Positions 1 to 6,748 of a DNA stretch of 8,768 nucleotides are shown here, one piece after another. The DNA is from Pseudomonadales bacterium (GTDB lineage Bacteria > Pseudomonadota > Gammaproteobacteria > Pseudomonadales > Azotimanducaceae). The stretch lies in contig SKXG01000054.1 in the NCBI GenBank assembly GCA_007128525.1, forward strand, positions 1 to 8,768, given 5' to 3'. Every line of letters begins with the position of its first letter. Positions within the stretch are counted from its first letter, which is position 1. The notes beneath the pieces were generated by a model. It did no database searches. It saw only the letters and a list, made by a program, of their open reading frames with translations, and was not told the origin of the DNA. The position numbers were made by a program, and so were the translations under genes.

Positions 1-164
1 ATGATGCCACGGGCGCCGAAGTCGCGGATAAAGTCTTCCGGCGCATCAAAGGGGTGGATCTCGCAGTACACGCCGGCTTCACGCACGCGGCGGGCAATCA
101 GCTGTGTGTATTGCGATCCAAAGTCGATAACCAGCAGGCGTTCGGCGTGAATGTCTTTGTTCAT
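1..164 (-). CDS. guaA: GMP synthase (glutamine-hydrolysing), N-terminal fragment cut by window edge
   Basis: GuaA aminates XMP to GMP in the cytoplasm using glutamine and ATP, the last step of GMP synthesis. Only the first 54 complete codons are visible, and the frame runs open off the left edge. The N-terminal segment contains [20 protein letters not shown] at residues 10-29. This is the characteristic opening strand and helix of the class I glutamine amidotransferase domain of GuaA, followed by GVYCEIHP. The catalytic Cys-His-Glu triad and the ATP pyrophosphatase domain lie outside the window. The ATG at 164-162 is chosen because it gives the usual short N-terminus before the amidotransferase fold. 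It lies 12 bases after the guaB stop codon, so guaB and guaA form the usual guaBA operon. The upstream match to a Shine-Dalgarno sequence is modest (CAGCAGG, 5 bases before the ATG). Confidence 0.96.
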   Translation of the reverse strand, partial: MNKDIHAERLLVIDFGSQYTQLIARRVREAGVYCEIHPFDAPEDFIRDFGARGI

Positions 165-179
165 GAAACCTGCTGGTCA
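128..179 (-). promoter_or_regulatory. Inverted repeat that could pair the guaA ribosome binding site with early guaA codons
   Basis: In the mRNA sense, the bases from the guaB stop codon through the guaA Shine-Dalgarno (179-169, TGACCAGCAGG) can pair with guaA codons 9-13 (138-128, CCTGCTGGTTA). The helix would be 11 bp with one G-U pair, closing a 30-base loop that holds the guaA start codon. Nine of the pairs (A177-T130 through G169-C138) are uninterrupted Watson-Crick. The pairing is seen directly. The idea that it makes guaA translation depend on ribosomes finishing guaB is inference. The downstream arm encodes conserved residues (Arg-Leu-Leu-Val-Ile), so chance is possible. Confidence 0.4.
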
Positions 180-1646
180 GCTGATCGGATAGTTGGGCGC
201 TTCTTTGGTGATCATCACGTCATGCACATGGCTTTCGATCATGCTGGCATGGCTGACGCGAACGAACTCGGGCCGGGTGCGCATGGTCTGGATATCGGGC
301 GAGCCGGTGTAGCCCATTGAGGCACGCAGGCCGCCGGTGAGCTGATGCACGATGGGGCCCATGGGGCCACGGCACGGCACACGGCCTTCAATGCCTTCCG
401 GCACCAGCTTGCGGCCGTTGGTCTCGGGCTCCTGGAAGTAACGGTCGGAGCTGCCGTGGTCCTGGTTCATGGCGCCGAGTGAACCCATGCCGCGATAATT
501 CTTGTAGGTGCGGCCCTGGAACAGGACGACTTCACCGGGGGATTCATCGGTGCCGGCGAGCAGGCTGCCGATCATCACCACATCAGCGCCGGCGGCGATG
601 GCCTTGGCAATGTCACCGGAATAGCGGATGCCACCGTCAGCGATCACCGGAACGTCGTCCTTGGCCGCGACCGCCGCCACATCGGAGACGGCAGTGATCT
701 GCGGTACGCCGATGCCGGAGACGATGCGGGTGGTGCAGATGCTGCCAGGGCCGATGCCCACTTTGATGGCATCAACACCGGCATCGATCAGGGCCTGGGC
801 GCCGGCGGCTGTGGCGACGTTGCCCCCGATCACCTGCATGGCCGGGTACTTCTTCTTGATCCAGCTGATGCGGTCGAGCACGCCCTGCGAGTGACCGTGG
901 GCGGTGTCCACCACCAGCACATCAACGCCGGCCTCGATCAGCGCCATGATGCGCTCGTCAGTTTCAGCACCGGTGCCGACGCTTGCGCCGACGCGCAGCT
1001 GACCCTGGGCGTCCTTGCAGGCATTCGGATACATCCGGGCCTTGTCCATGTCTTTTACGGTGATCAGGCCGCGCAGTTCGAATCTGTCATTGGTGATCAG
1101 AACCTTTTCGATCCGGTGGCGGTGCAGCAGTTCGCGGATCTCGTCGGTCGGCGTGGATTCCAGCGCGGTAACCAGTTTCTCCTTGGGCGTCATCACTTCT
1201 GCAACGGTGGCGTCCATGCGCGGCTCGAAGCGCACATCCCGGCTGGTGACGATGCCGACCAGATCATTGCCACGCACCACGGGAACGCCGGATATGGCGT
1301 TTTCAGCCGTCAGCGCCAGCAGCTCTCCGACGGTGGCTTCCGGACCAATGGTGATGGGGTCGCGGATGATGCCGCTCTCGAACTTTTTGACGGCGCGTAC
1401 TTCGCGCGCCTGCTGTTCGATTGACATGTTCTTATGCACGATGCCGATGCCGCCTTCCTGCGCAATGGCAATGGCAAGCCGGCCCTCGGTTACGGTGTCC
1501 ATGGCCGCGGACATGATCGGAATGTTCAGCGAGATGGATTTGGTCAGGCGCGTCTTTAGATCAACTTCGGAGGGCAGAACTTGGGAATAGGCGGGCAGTA
1601 GCAGTACATCGTCGAACGTCAATGCGTCCTGAGCGATACGCAACAT
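177..1646 (-). CDS. guaB: Inosine-5'-monophosphate dehydrogenase
   Basis: GuaB oxidises IMP to XMP with NAD+, the committed step toward guanine nucleotides, and acts in the cytoplasm as a tetramer. The 489-residue product matches the usual bacterial length (E. coli 488). Visible in order are the N-terminal barrel start ([13 protein letters not shown], 9-21) and SAAMDTVTE (47-54). Two CBS domains are inserted at about 95-205 (for example [10 protein letters not shown] at 151). Next come the substrate loop GPGSICTTR with catalytic Cys304, DGGIRYSGD (338-345), the [10 protein letters not shown] segment (384-393), and the mobile flap with Arg402-Tyr403. The frame is open upstream to an ATG at 1709. 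I place the start at 1646 because that ATG has a strong ribosome binding site, gives the family N-terminus, and leaves the promoter outside the gene. It is followed 12 bases later by guaA. Nothing suggests truncation. Confidence 0.98.
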   Translation of the reverse strand: MLRIAQDALTFDDVLLLPAYSQVLPSEVDLKTRLTKSISLNIPIMSAAMDTVTEGRLAIAIAQEGGIGIVHKNMSIEQQAREVRAVKKFESGIIRDPITIGPEATVGELLALTAENAISGVPVVRGNDLVGIVTSRDVRFEPRMDATVAEVMTPKEKLVTALESTPTDEIRELLHRHRIEKVLITNDRFELRGLITVKDMDKARMYPNACKDAQGQLRVGASVGTGAETDERIMALIEAGVDVLVVDTAHGHSQGVLDRISWIKKKYPAMQVIGGNVATAAGAQALIDAGVDAIKVGIGPGSICTTRIVSGIGVPQITAVSDVAAVAAKDDVPVIADGGIRYSGDIAKAIAAGADVVMIGSLLAGTDESPGEVVLFQGRTYKNYRGMGSLGAMNQDHGSSDRYFQEPETNGRKLVPEGIEGRVPCRGPMGPIVHQLTGGLRASMGYTGSPDIQTMRTRPEFVRVSHASMIESHVHDVMITKEAPNYPIS

Positions 1647-1655
1647 GGCAAGCAG

Positions 1656-1661
1656 CCTCCT
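1656..1661 (-). promoter_or_regulatory. guaB ribosome binding site
   Basis: A perfect AGGAGG in the mRNA sense lies 9 bases before the ATG at 1646. It is the strongest Shine-Dalgarno match in the window. It decides the start in favour of 1646 over the in-frame ATG at 1709, which would add 21 residues not typical of GuaB and would overlap the proposed promoter. Confidence 0.85.
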
Positions 1662-1680
1662 GCGTAAAATTAAGCGCGCG

Positions 1681-1709
1681 ATACTACCGATCCGCGAGAG
1701 CGCTTGCAA
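1681..1709 (-). promoter_or_regulatory. Sigma70-type promoter for guaBA
   Basis: Reading the minus strand, TTGCAA (1709-1704) and TAGTAT (1686-1681) are separated by exactly 17 bases. Each matches the sigma70 consensus hexamers at four of six (-35) and five of six (-10) positions. The -10 is followed by CGCGCGC (1680-1674), a GC-rich discriminator. Transcription would begin near 1674-1672, leaving a leader of about 25 bases that contains the AGGAGG. A mildly A-rich stretch precedes the -35 (around 1715-1728). The hexamers and spacing are seen; promoter activity is inferred. In E. coli the guaBA promoter is known to be growth-rate and stringently controlled, which a GC-rich discriminator would fit. 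Confidence 0.65.
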
Positions 1710-1776
1710 TCACATTCTGGTTTTGACCGCCCCGACTGACCGCCGGCTTCGTATCCGGCTACGCGTCCATTATGCC

Positions 1777-1782
1777 TATAAT
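1777..1782 (+). promoter_or_regulatory. Consensus -10 hexamer for xseA, possible leaderless promoter
   Basis: A perfect TATAAT lies with its last base 6 bases before the xseA ATG at 1789. A start of transcription about 7 bases downstream of the hexamer would fall on or next to the A of that ATG. No Shine-Dalgarno-like purine run is visible before the ATG, which fits a leaderless message. No good -35 hexamer is present at 16-18 bases upstream (1753-1760 reads ATCCGGCT), and there is no correctly spaced extended -10 TG. The hexamer lies within a short inverted repeat, ATTAT-GCCT-ATAAT (1769-1782). An upstream promoter giving an ordinary leader cannot be excluded, but I do not see one. Confidence 0.45.
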
Positions 1783-1788
1783 GCCGCC

Positions 1789-3237
1789 ATGAGTGCTTCC
1801 CTGTTCGACAGCAATCCGGCCGATGGTCCGCCCATACTGAGCGTCAGCGAGTTCACCGGCGCCGTGCGCCGCAGTCTCGAAGGCGCCTTCCCGATGGTGT
1901 ACATCCAGGGCGAGCTGTCGAATTTCAGCCGGCCGGCCTCCGGGCACTGGTATTTCACGCTCAAAGACAGCAAGGCCCAGGTGCGCTGCGCGATGTTTGC
2001 CGGGCGCAACCGCTTGCTGCGCTTCAAGCCGCAGGACGGCATGGAAGTGCTGGTGCGCGGCAAGGTCAGCCTGTACGAGGCGCGTGGCGACTTCCAGATC
2101 ATTGCCGAGCACATGGCGCCGGCCGGCGAAGGTGCCCTGCAGGCGGCCTTTGAAGCCCTGAAGGCAAAGCTTTCAGCGGAAGGCCTGTTTGCCACGGAGC
2201 GCAAGCGGGCGCTACCGACCTTTCCGCGCCATATCGCCATCATCAGTTCGGCTTCTGGCGCCGCGCTGCGCGACATCCTGAGCGTGTTGCGCCGGCGCTG
2301 TCCGGCTTTGATGGTCACCCTGCTGCCGGTGGCGGTGCAGGGTGATGACGCCGGCCCGCAAATTCAGGACGCGTTCGCGCGTATCGGCCGCTGGGTGGCG
2401 GCGCCGGAGCGCTTCCCCCGGCCGGTGCCGGACCTGGTGCTGCTGGCCCGCGGCGGTGGCTCGCTGGAAGATCTGTGGGCCTTCAACCTGGAATCCGTGG
2501 CACGCGCCATTGCGGCCTGCCCGGTTCCGGTGGTGGCCGGCGTCGGTCATGAAACCGACGTCACCATTGCCGATTTCGTCGCTGATCTGCGGGCGCCGAC
2601 GCCGTCGGCGGCTGCGGAACTGGTAGCACCGGACATGCAGGCCGCCTCAGACCGCGTACAGCGCCTGACGACCAGCCTCAAGGCACAGTGGCAGCTGCAG
2701 CTGCGCCACCACCGCCAGCACCTGGCTGCGCTCGCTGCGCGGCTGATTCACCCCGGACGCGCGCTGCAGCAGCAGATGCAGCGGATCGACGATCTCGAAC
2801 GCCAGCTGCGCCTCGGTATGCATCACAAGCTCGAACGCCTGACGCACCGGCTGACGCTGAGCCGCACAGTGCTGCAGCAGCAACACCCGATCCACCGAAT
2901 TCAGGAACTGCGCCGGGCGCTGGTCCAGCAGCGCCGGCAGCTGGAACAGTCGATGGCTGTCGGCCTGCGTCAACGCGGCCAGCAACTGGGCGCCCTGGCC
3001 CGTGCCTTAAATGGGGTAAGCCCGCTGGCGACGCTGGACCGCGGTTATGCGCTGGCCATGACGCCGCCGGCTGCCGGGCAACGTTTCGGGCAGCCTTTAT
3101 CCGGCGTGGCAGCCGTGACGCCAGGTGACCGCATCAGCGTGCAGCTGCGCGATGGTCGGATCGATGCGGAAGTGCTGGCGGCGACGCCGGATGCGGCGGG
3201 TGATCAGGCGCGCACGCCGGACAGCAACGACGACTGA
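1789..3237 (+). CDS. xseA: Exodeoxyribonuclease VII large subunit
   Basis: XseA with several copies of XseB forms exonuclease VII, a cytoplasmic enzyme that degrades single-stranded DNA from both ends to acid-soluble oligonucleotides. It takes part in mismatch repair and removal of damaged DNA. The 482-residue product is slightly longer than E. coli's 456. An N-terminal OB-fold domain (about 17-115) contains GELSNFSRPASGHWYFTLKD (41-60). The catalytic region holds RGGGSLEDLWAFN (221-233) and GHETDVTIADFVADLRAP (253-270). A long Gln/Arg/Leu-rich coiled coil, the part that binds XseB, spans about 285-400. The C-terminal SPLATLDRGYA motif is at 411-421. The frame is open from an ATG at 1645, but the extra 48 codons are guaB promoter sequence read in reverse and resemble nothing in the family. 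The 1789 ATG gives the expected N-terminus. The gene diverges from guaB and converges on der. The partner gene xseB is not in the window. Confidence 0.97.
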   Translation: MSASLFDSNPADGPPILSVSEFTGAVRRSLEGAFPMVYIQGELSNFSRPASGHWYFTLKDSKAQVRCAMFAGRNRLLRFKPQDGMEVLVRGKVSLYEARGDFQIIAEHMAPAGEGALQAAFEALKAKLSAEGLFATERKRALPTFPRHIAIISSASGAALRDILSVLRRRCPALMVTLLPVAVQGDDAGPQIQDAFARIGRWVAAPERFPRPVPDLVLLARGGGSLEDLWAFNLESVARAIAACPVPVVAGVGHETDVTIADFVADLRAPTPSAAAELVAPDMQAASDRVQRLTTSLKAQWQLQLRHHRQHLAALAARLIHPGRALQQQMQRIDDLERQLRLGMHHKLERLTHRLTLSRTVLQQQHPIHRIQELRRALVQQRRQLEQSMAVGLRQRGQQLGALARALNGVSPLATLDRGYALAMTPPAAGQRFGQPLSGVAAVTPGDRISVQLRDGRIDAEVLAATPDAAGDQARTPDSNDD

Positions 3238-3254
3238 AGCTCAGAAACCGCGCG

Positions 3255-4802
3255 TCAACCGCGTTTCTTGCGATACCGGATCATTCGCTTGCGCCGCGCC
3301 ACCTGACGATCGGTGAGCTTGTTGGTCTTGTCGGCGTACGGATTGTCGCTGGTGCGGTAGCTGATCCGGATCGGGGTGCCGCGCAGCTTCAGGGCATCCC
3401 GAAAACAGTTTTCCAGATAGCGGGTATAGCCGGCCGGCACCGACTCGGTCTGATTGCCATGAATCATGATGTGCGGCGGCCAGGCCCCGGCCTTGTGCGC
3501 GAAGCGCAGCTTGATGCGCCGGCCGCGGATGGCGGGCGGCTCATGCTGGGTCACGGCGATCTCCAGAATCCGGCTCAGTGCCGAGGTGCTGTGCTCGAAC
3601 GCTGCGGCCTTGTGCACGCGGCGCACTTCCTTGAGCAGCCCTTTGACGCCCTTGCCTTGCAATGCCGAGATCCGATAGACGGCAATCCAGGGTGCGAAAG
3701 TCAGACGGCGATCGATCTGACGTTCGATGTCGGCCTGCATGTCGCTGTCCAGCAAATCCCACTTGTTCAGCGCCAGCACCAGGCCGGCACCGGATTCGGC
3801 CGCCATCTGCAGCAGATGCAGATCCTGCTCGACCAGGCCCTCAGCGGCGTTGATCACCAGCACCGCCACCTGGGCACTGCGCATGGCATCGAGCGCCTTG
3901 ACGACGGAGAACTTCTCCACCGTCTCGGTGACCCGGCCCTTGCGCCGGATGCCGGCGGTGTCGATCAGCACGAAATCTTCGCCGCCGTGGCGGAACGGCA
4001 CCTCGATGGCATCGCGGGTGGTGCCCGGCATATCGAACACCAGCAGGCGCTCCTCACCGAGCCATTGGTTAATCAGCGTCGACTTGCCCACATTGGGGCG
4101 GCCGACGACGGCGACGCGGATCGGGCCAGGGGCTGGCGATTTATCCGGTGCCAAGTCGGCACTGGCGGCATCTTCAGACGCCTCGCCGGACTCGGCAGTT
4201 TCGGCGTCGGCAACGTCAGCGGCTTGTGCATCCATGCGGTCAGCGTCAGTTGCTTCGACGCCACTGTCCGCATCCGACGCGGGCGGCGCGTCGGCCGATG
4301 GCTCGGCATCCAGGCCCAGTTGCTCGATGATGCGCTCGCGCAGCAGGTTCAGATTGCGCCGGTGCACGGCCGACACCGGCAACATGGGTGAGAAACCCAG
4401 CGGCGCAAATTCGGCCAGCATGTTGTCCGGATCCTGGCCGTCGACCTTGTTGATGACCAGCAGGGGTTGCACGCCGCTGCGGCGCAGCATGTCGGCGATG
4501 TCCTGATCGCCACTGGTCAGCCCGTCACGGGCATCGACCACGAACAGCACCAGATCGGCTTCGCTGATGGCCTGGTGCACCTGCCCGGCCATCAGGGCCG
4601 CCATCTGATCATCGGATTCGAGCAGCCCACCGGTGTCGACAACGCGGCACAAACGGCCGGAAAGGCGCGCTTCACCGTAGCGTCGGTCGCGCGTCAGCCC
4701 GGGAATGGCCGCAACCAGGGCATCCCGGCTGCGCGTAAGCTGATTGAACAGCGTCGACTTGCCGACGTTGGGGCGCCCGACAAGCGCAATCAGGGGCTGC
4801 AT
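3255..4802 (-). CDS. der: Ribosome biogenesis GTPase Der (EngA)
   Basis: Der is an essential GTPase with two tandem G domains that acts in late assembly of the 50S ribosomal subunit. G domain 1 shows the P-loop GRPNVGKS (9-16), DTGG (56-59) and NKVD (118-121). G domain 2 repeats GRPNVGKS (234-241), DTAG (281-284) and NKWD (346-349). A KH-like C-terminal domain follows (about 395-490) and the protein ends in a basic tail (ARRKRMIRYRKKRG), as usual. At 515 residues it is about 25 longer than E. coli Der. The excess is in a linker (about 165-226) very rich in Asp, Glu, Ala and Ser with almost no basic residues. The ATG at 4802 has GAGG 8 bases upstream (CCTC on the plus strand, 4811-4814). The gene lies 27 bp after bamB and is the last gene of the run; its stop codon is 17 bp from the convergent xseA stop. 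Confidence 0.98.
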   Translation of the reverse strand: MQPLIALVGRPNVGKSTLFNQLTRSRDALVAAIPGLTRDRRYGEARLSGRLCRVVDTGGLLESDDQMAALMAGQVHQAISEADLVLFVVDARDGLTSGDQDIADMLRRSGVQPLLVINKVDGQDPDNMLAEFAPLGFSPMLPVSAVHRRNLNLLRERIIEQLGLDAEPSADAPPASDADSGVEATDADRMDAQAADVADAETAESGEASEDAASADLAPDKSPAPGPIRVAVVGRPNVGKSTLINQWLGEERLLVFDMPGTTRDAIEVPFRHGGEDFVLIDTAGIRRKGRVTETVEKFSVVKALDAMRSAQVAVLVINAAEGLVEQDLHLLQMAAESGAGLVLALNKWDLLDSDMQADIERQIDRRLTFAPWIAVYRISALQGKGVKGLLKEVRRVHKAAAFEHSTSALSRILEIAVTQHEPPAIRGRRIKLRFAHKAGAWPPHIMIHGNQTESVPAGYTRYLENCFRDALKLRGTPIRISYRTSDNPYADKTNKLTDRQVARRKRMIRYRKKRG

Positions 4803-4814
4803 GATTCAGGCCTC

Positions 4815-4831
4815 GACGGCTATCAGCCGTC
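4815..4831 (-). promoter_or_regulatory. Perfect hairpin between bamB and der, next to the der ribosome binding site
   Basis: The arms GACGGCT and AGCCGTC are perfectly complementary (7 bp) around a 3-base loop (GAT in the mRNA sense). The upstream arm covers two bases of the bamB stop codon (4832-4830). The downstream arm ends directly against GAGG (4814-4811), the Shine-Dalgarno of der. No T tract follows, so it is not a typical intrinsic terminator. It may tune translation of der or protect the 3' end of processed upstream mRNA; both roles are inference. Confidence 0.5.
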
Positions 4832-6068
4832 AGTCACGCGGTTCGGGCTGAATGGCCGCCAGGCGACCGCTGTTGCCGTAGACATAAAGTACGCCGTCGG
4901 CCAACAGCGGCTGACTGCGAATGCCCCGGCGATCGACGCGGGTACGGCCAACAAAACGGCCGTCACGCTGCGACAGCAGGTGCAGATAGCCATCGTCATC
5001 GCCAAGGGCCAGATAACCGGAGAACGCCACCGGGCTGGAAAGGTTGCGGCGCAGCAGACCGCGCTGCTCCCAGACCTGTTCGCCGGTACGTTGATCGATG
5101 GCGCGAACCACATCATTGTGGTCGACGATATAGATGTTGCCACGCCCTTCCACCAGCGCACGATTGGTCGATGCATCACGCTCCCAAATGACCGAGCCAT
5201 CCTGCGGGCGCAAGGCCTTGAGCCGACCTTGATAGCTGGCAGCGTAGACGGCGCTGGAGGCCGGCAATACCGGCGCATCGACATCAACCATGCGTGCCAG
5301 CTCGGACCGGCCCTGCGGCAGCATGACGCGGTGATCCCAGATCAGCTCGCCATTGCGCTCCTGGAACACGGCGATACGGCCGGTGGCAAAGCCGGCAAAG
5401 ACGGCGCCGCCGCGTACAACCGGGGTCGCATCGCCGCGCAGGGTCAGGTTCGGCACCTGGGTGTCATAGACCCAGATCTCGCGCCCGTCTTCGCTCGACA
5501 GCGCAGCGAGCCGGCCATCCTGGGTCTGTGCATAGAGCTGACCGTTGCTGACCGTTGGGCGGGCCAAGACTTCGCTGGACATGGTCCGGCGCCACTTTTC
5601 TTCGCCGGACTGCGCATCAAGCGCGATCAGATCGGCGTTCATGGTGCCGACCAGAACCATACCCTCACCAGCACCCAGCGCAGCGACAAAGCCATAATCG
5701 CGCCGATGCAGCGGGTTGATCCGCGCGAACCAGCCCCGTGCGGGCCGGTCGACGCGCACATCCCACTGCCGCTCACCGCTGAAGCGGTCAAAGGCCTGCA
5801 CGCGCCCGAAAGCATCAGCGGCAAAGATCCGGTCGCCAAGCACGACCGGGCCCATGGTGATGTATTTCTTGCCCAGGCCGGCACCTACGGAGCGGCGCCA
5901 CTCCCGGTTCAGGTCGACCTCAACTTCTATGCGTTCGAGCGACGCGCGGGCGTCTTCTTCCTCTTCCTTGTCCACCCAGGGCAGCCAGCCGAACCAGCTG
6001 CAGCCGGTAGCCAGCAGCAAAATGGCCAGCGCCAGAATCGGGTTTCGTAAGCTCTTCACTGTATTCAT
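4830..6068 (-). CDS. bamB: Outer-membrane protein assembly factor BamB (lipoprotein)
   Basis: BamB is a lipoprotein of the BAM complex. It binds BamA and helps insert beta-barrel proteins into the outer membrane from the periplasmic side. The N-terminus is a lipoprotein signal: Lys5 and Arg8, a hydrophobic stretch (11-20), and the lipobox ATGC with lipidated Cys23. Ser at +2 is compatible with outer-membrane sorting. The rest is an eight-bladed beta propeller of PQQ-like repeats. Repeated (S/D/N/T)G-x-x-x-W signatures occur at SGERQW (97-102), SGEEKW (154-159), DGREIW (194-199), NGELIW (239-244), DGSVIW (290-295) and TGEQVW (328-333). The segment ELARMVDVDAPV (256-267) corresponds to a conserved BamB region. 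Length is 412 residues against 392 in E. coli. The start codon overlaps the yfgM stop as ATGA and the Shine-Dalgarno is weak, so translational coupling is likely. der follows after 27 bp. Confidence 0.96.
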   Translation of the reverse strand: MNTVKSLRNPILALAILLLATGCSWFGWLPWVDKEEEEDARASLERIEVEVDLNREWRRSVGAGLGKKYITMGPVVLGDRIFAADAFGRVQAFDRFSGERQWDVRVDRPARGWFARINPLHRRDYGFVAALGAGEGMVLVGTMNADLIALDAQSGEEKWRRTMSSEVLARPTVSNGQLYAQTQDGRLAALSSEDGREIWVYDTQVPNLTLRGDATPVVRGGAVFAGFATGRIAVFQERNGELIWDHRVMLPQGRSELARMVDVDAPVLPASSAVYAASYQGRLKALRPQDGSVIWERDASTNRALVEGRGNIYIVDHNDVVRAIDQRTGEQVWEQRGLLRRNLSSPVAFSGYLALGDDDGYLHLLSQRDGRFVGRTRVDRRGIRSQPLLADGVLYVYGNSGRLAAIQPEPRD

Positions 6069-6706
6069 GCATCACTCGCAAGGTCGGCCAACTTCAACTG
6101 CAGCAGGCTGGTGTCCATCATGTCACCGGCCAGCTCCATGGCACGTTCATAAGCCTCCCGGGCGCCGTCACGATCGTTTTGGGCCAGGAGAATGTCGCCC
6201 TGTATTTCCGCGGCCTGGGCACGGAAGCCGTCGCCGGAAACCGCACGCAGGGTCGTCAACGCGGCGTCGACATCGCCCAGCTGCTGCTGAACACGGGCCA
6301 GGCGTACCCGCGCGACATTGCGCAGCTCGGAAGCCCGCGCACCTTCCACGGCCTGCTGCAGGTAGGACGCGGCCTGCCCGTAGTCGGCCTGATCCACAGC
6401 ATCCTGGGCACGGTACAACAGGCTGAACACCTGATAACTGGAGCCCCGATAGTTGCTGTCGAGCTGCTCCAGCGCCGATTCGGCCTCGACCACACGCAGC
6501 TCAAGTGGCTCCTGGCGCGCTTCCAGATACTGCTCATAGAGCATTGCGGCCGACTCCGCCTGGCTTTGCTGATACTGCTGCCAGAACTGCCAACCAAAAA
6601 AGCTACCCAGAACCAGCACCAGCCCGATCAGCAGATAGGTGCCGTAGGCGTCCCACCACTCCTTGAGCTTTTGTATCTGTTCGTTATCGTCGAAAGTATC
6701 TGCCAC
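6065..6706 (-). CDS. yfgM: YfgM-family ancillary SecYEG translocon subunit (TPR-like)
   Basis: In E. coli YfgM is an inner-membrane protein that associates with SecYEG and the chaperone PpiD and is thought to help hand over exported proteins. This 213-residue product (E. coli 206) has the family plan. A short cytoplasmic N-terminus ends in LKEWWDAYG (14-22). One transmembrane helix follows (about 23-43, rich in Leu, Val, Gly, Phe). A periplasmic region of TPR-like helical repeats fills the rest, for example YEQYLEARQ (57-65), ADYGQAASYLQQAVEGA (107-123), GDVDAALTTL (144-153) and NDRDGAREAYERAMELAG (177-194). Translation starts at a GTG (6706-6704), supported by GGGGA 6 bases upstream (plus-strand 6713-6717) and by agreement with the family N-terminus. 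The stop overlaps the bamB start by 4 bases, and hisS lies 42 bp upstream. The exact role outside E. coli is inferred from homology and position. Confidence 0.92.
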   Translation of the reverse strand: MADTFDDNEQIQKLKEWWDAYGTYLLIGLVLVLGSFFGWQFWQQYQQSQAESAAMLYEQYLEARQEPLELRVVEAESALEQLDSNYRGSSYQVFSLLYRAQDAVDQADYGQAASYLQQAVEGARASELRNVARVRLARVQQQLGDVDAALTTLRAVSGDGFRAQAAEIQGDILLAQNDRDGAREAYERAMELAGDMMDTSLLQLKLADLASDA

Positions 6707-6712
6707 GCGTCG

Positions 6713-6717
6713 TCCCC
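6713..6717 (-). promoter_or_regulatory. yfgM ribosome binding site supporting a GTG start
   Basis: GGGGA in the mRNA sense ends 6 bases before the GTG at 6706. Of the starts near the expected N-terminus this is the one with usable Shine-Dalgarno spacing. I see no promoter or terminator in the 42-bp hisS-yfgM gap, which is consistent with co-transcription. Confidence 0.55.
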
Positions 6718-6748
6718 GTCCGAATCGGTTGTCTGCCTGGAGTCGGGA

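Noticed and set aside
891..1590. Two overlapping plus-strand open frames (177 and 191 codons) opposite guaB.
   Set aside because: Both are antisense to guaB, whose frame has all family motifs; they have no supporting features.
1695..1720. Possible PurR operator near the guaB -35 (CGCTTGCAAT).
   Set aside because: It shares only part of one half-site with the known 16-bp PurR palindrome, and the second half-site is absent.
1645..1788. Upstream extension of xseA by 48 codons to the ATG at 1645.
   Set aside because: The added residues come from the guaB start region and promoter read in reverse, do not resemble XseA, and there is no ribosome binding site before 1645.
2691..2704. 14-bp perfect palindrome (GCAGCTGCAGCTGC) inside xseA.
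   Set aside because: It arises from CAG/CTG codons for Gln and Leu in the coiled coil; similar CAG-rich stretches recur nearby, so an operator role is not supported.
3244..3267. Bulged hairpin GAAAC(C)GCG / CGC-GTTTC over the der stop codon as a bidirectional terminator.
   Set aside because: The stem is short, contains a bulge, and is not followed by a T tract in either direction.
3459..4391. A 310-codon plus-strand open frame opposite der.
   Set aside because: Antisense shadow of a well-conserved GTPase gene in GC-rich DNA; no domain or signal supports it.
4467..6050. A 527-codon open frame on the plus strand opposite bamB and the start of der.
   Set aside because: It lies wholly antisense to two firmly identified genes. 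The product is rich in His, Gln and Ala in the manner of reverse-frame reading of GC-rich genes, shows no recognisable domain, and has no clear ribosome binding site or promoter.
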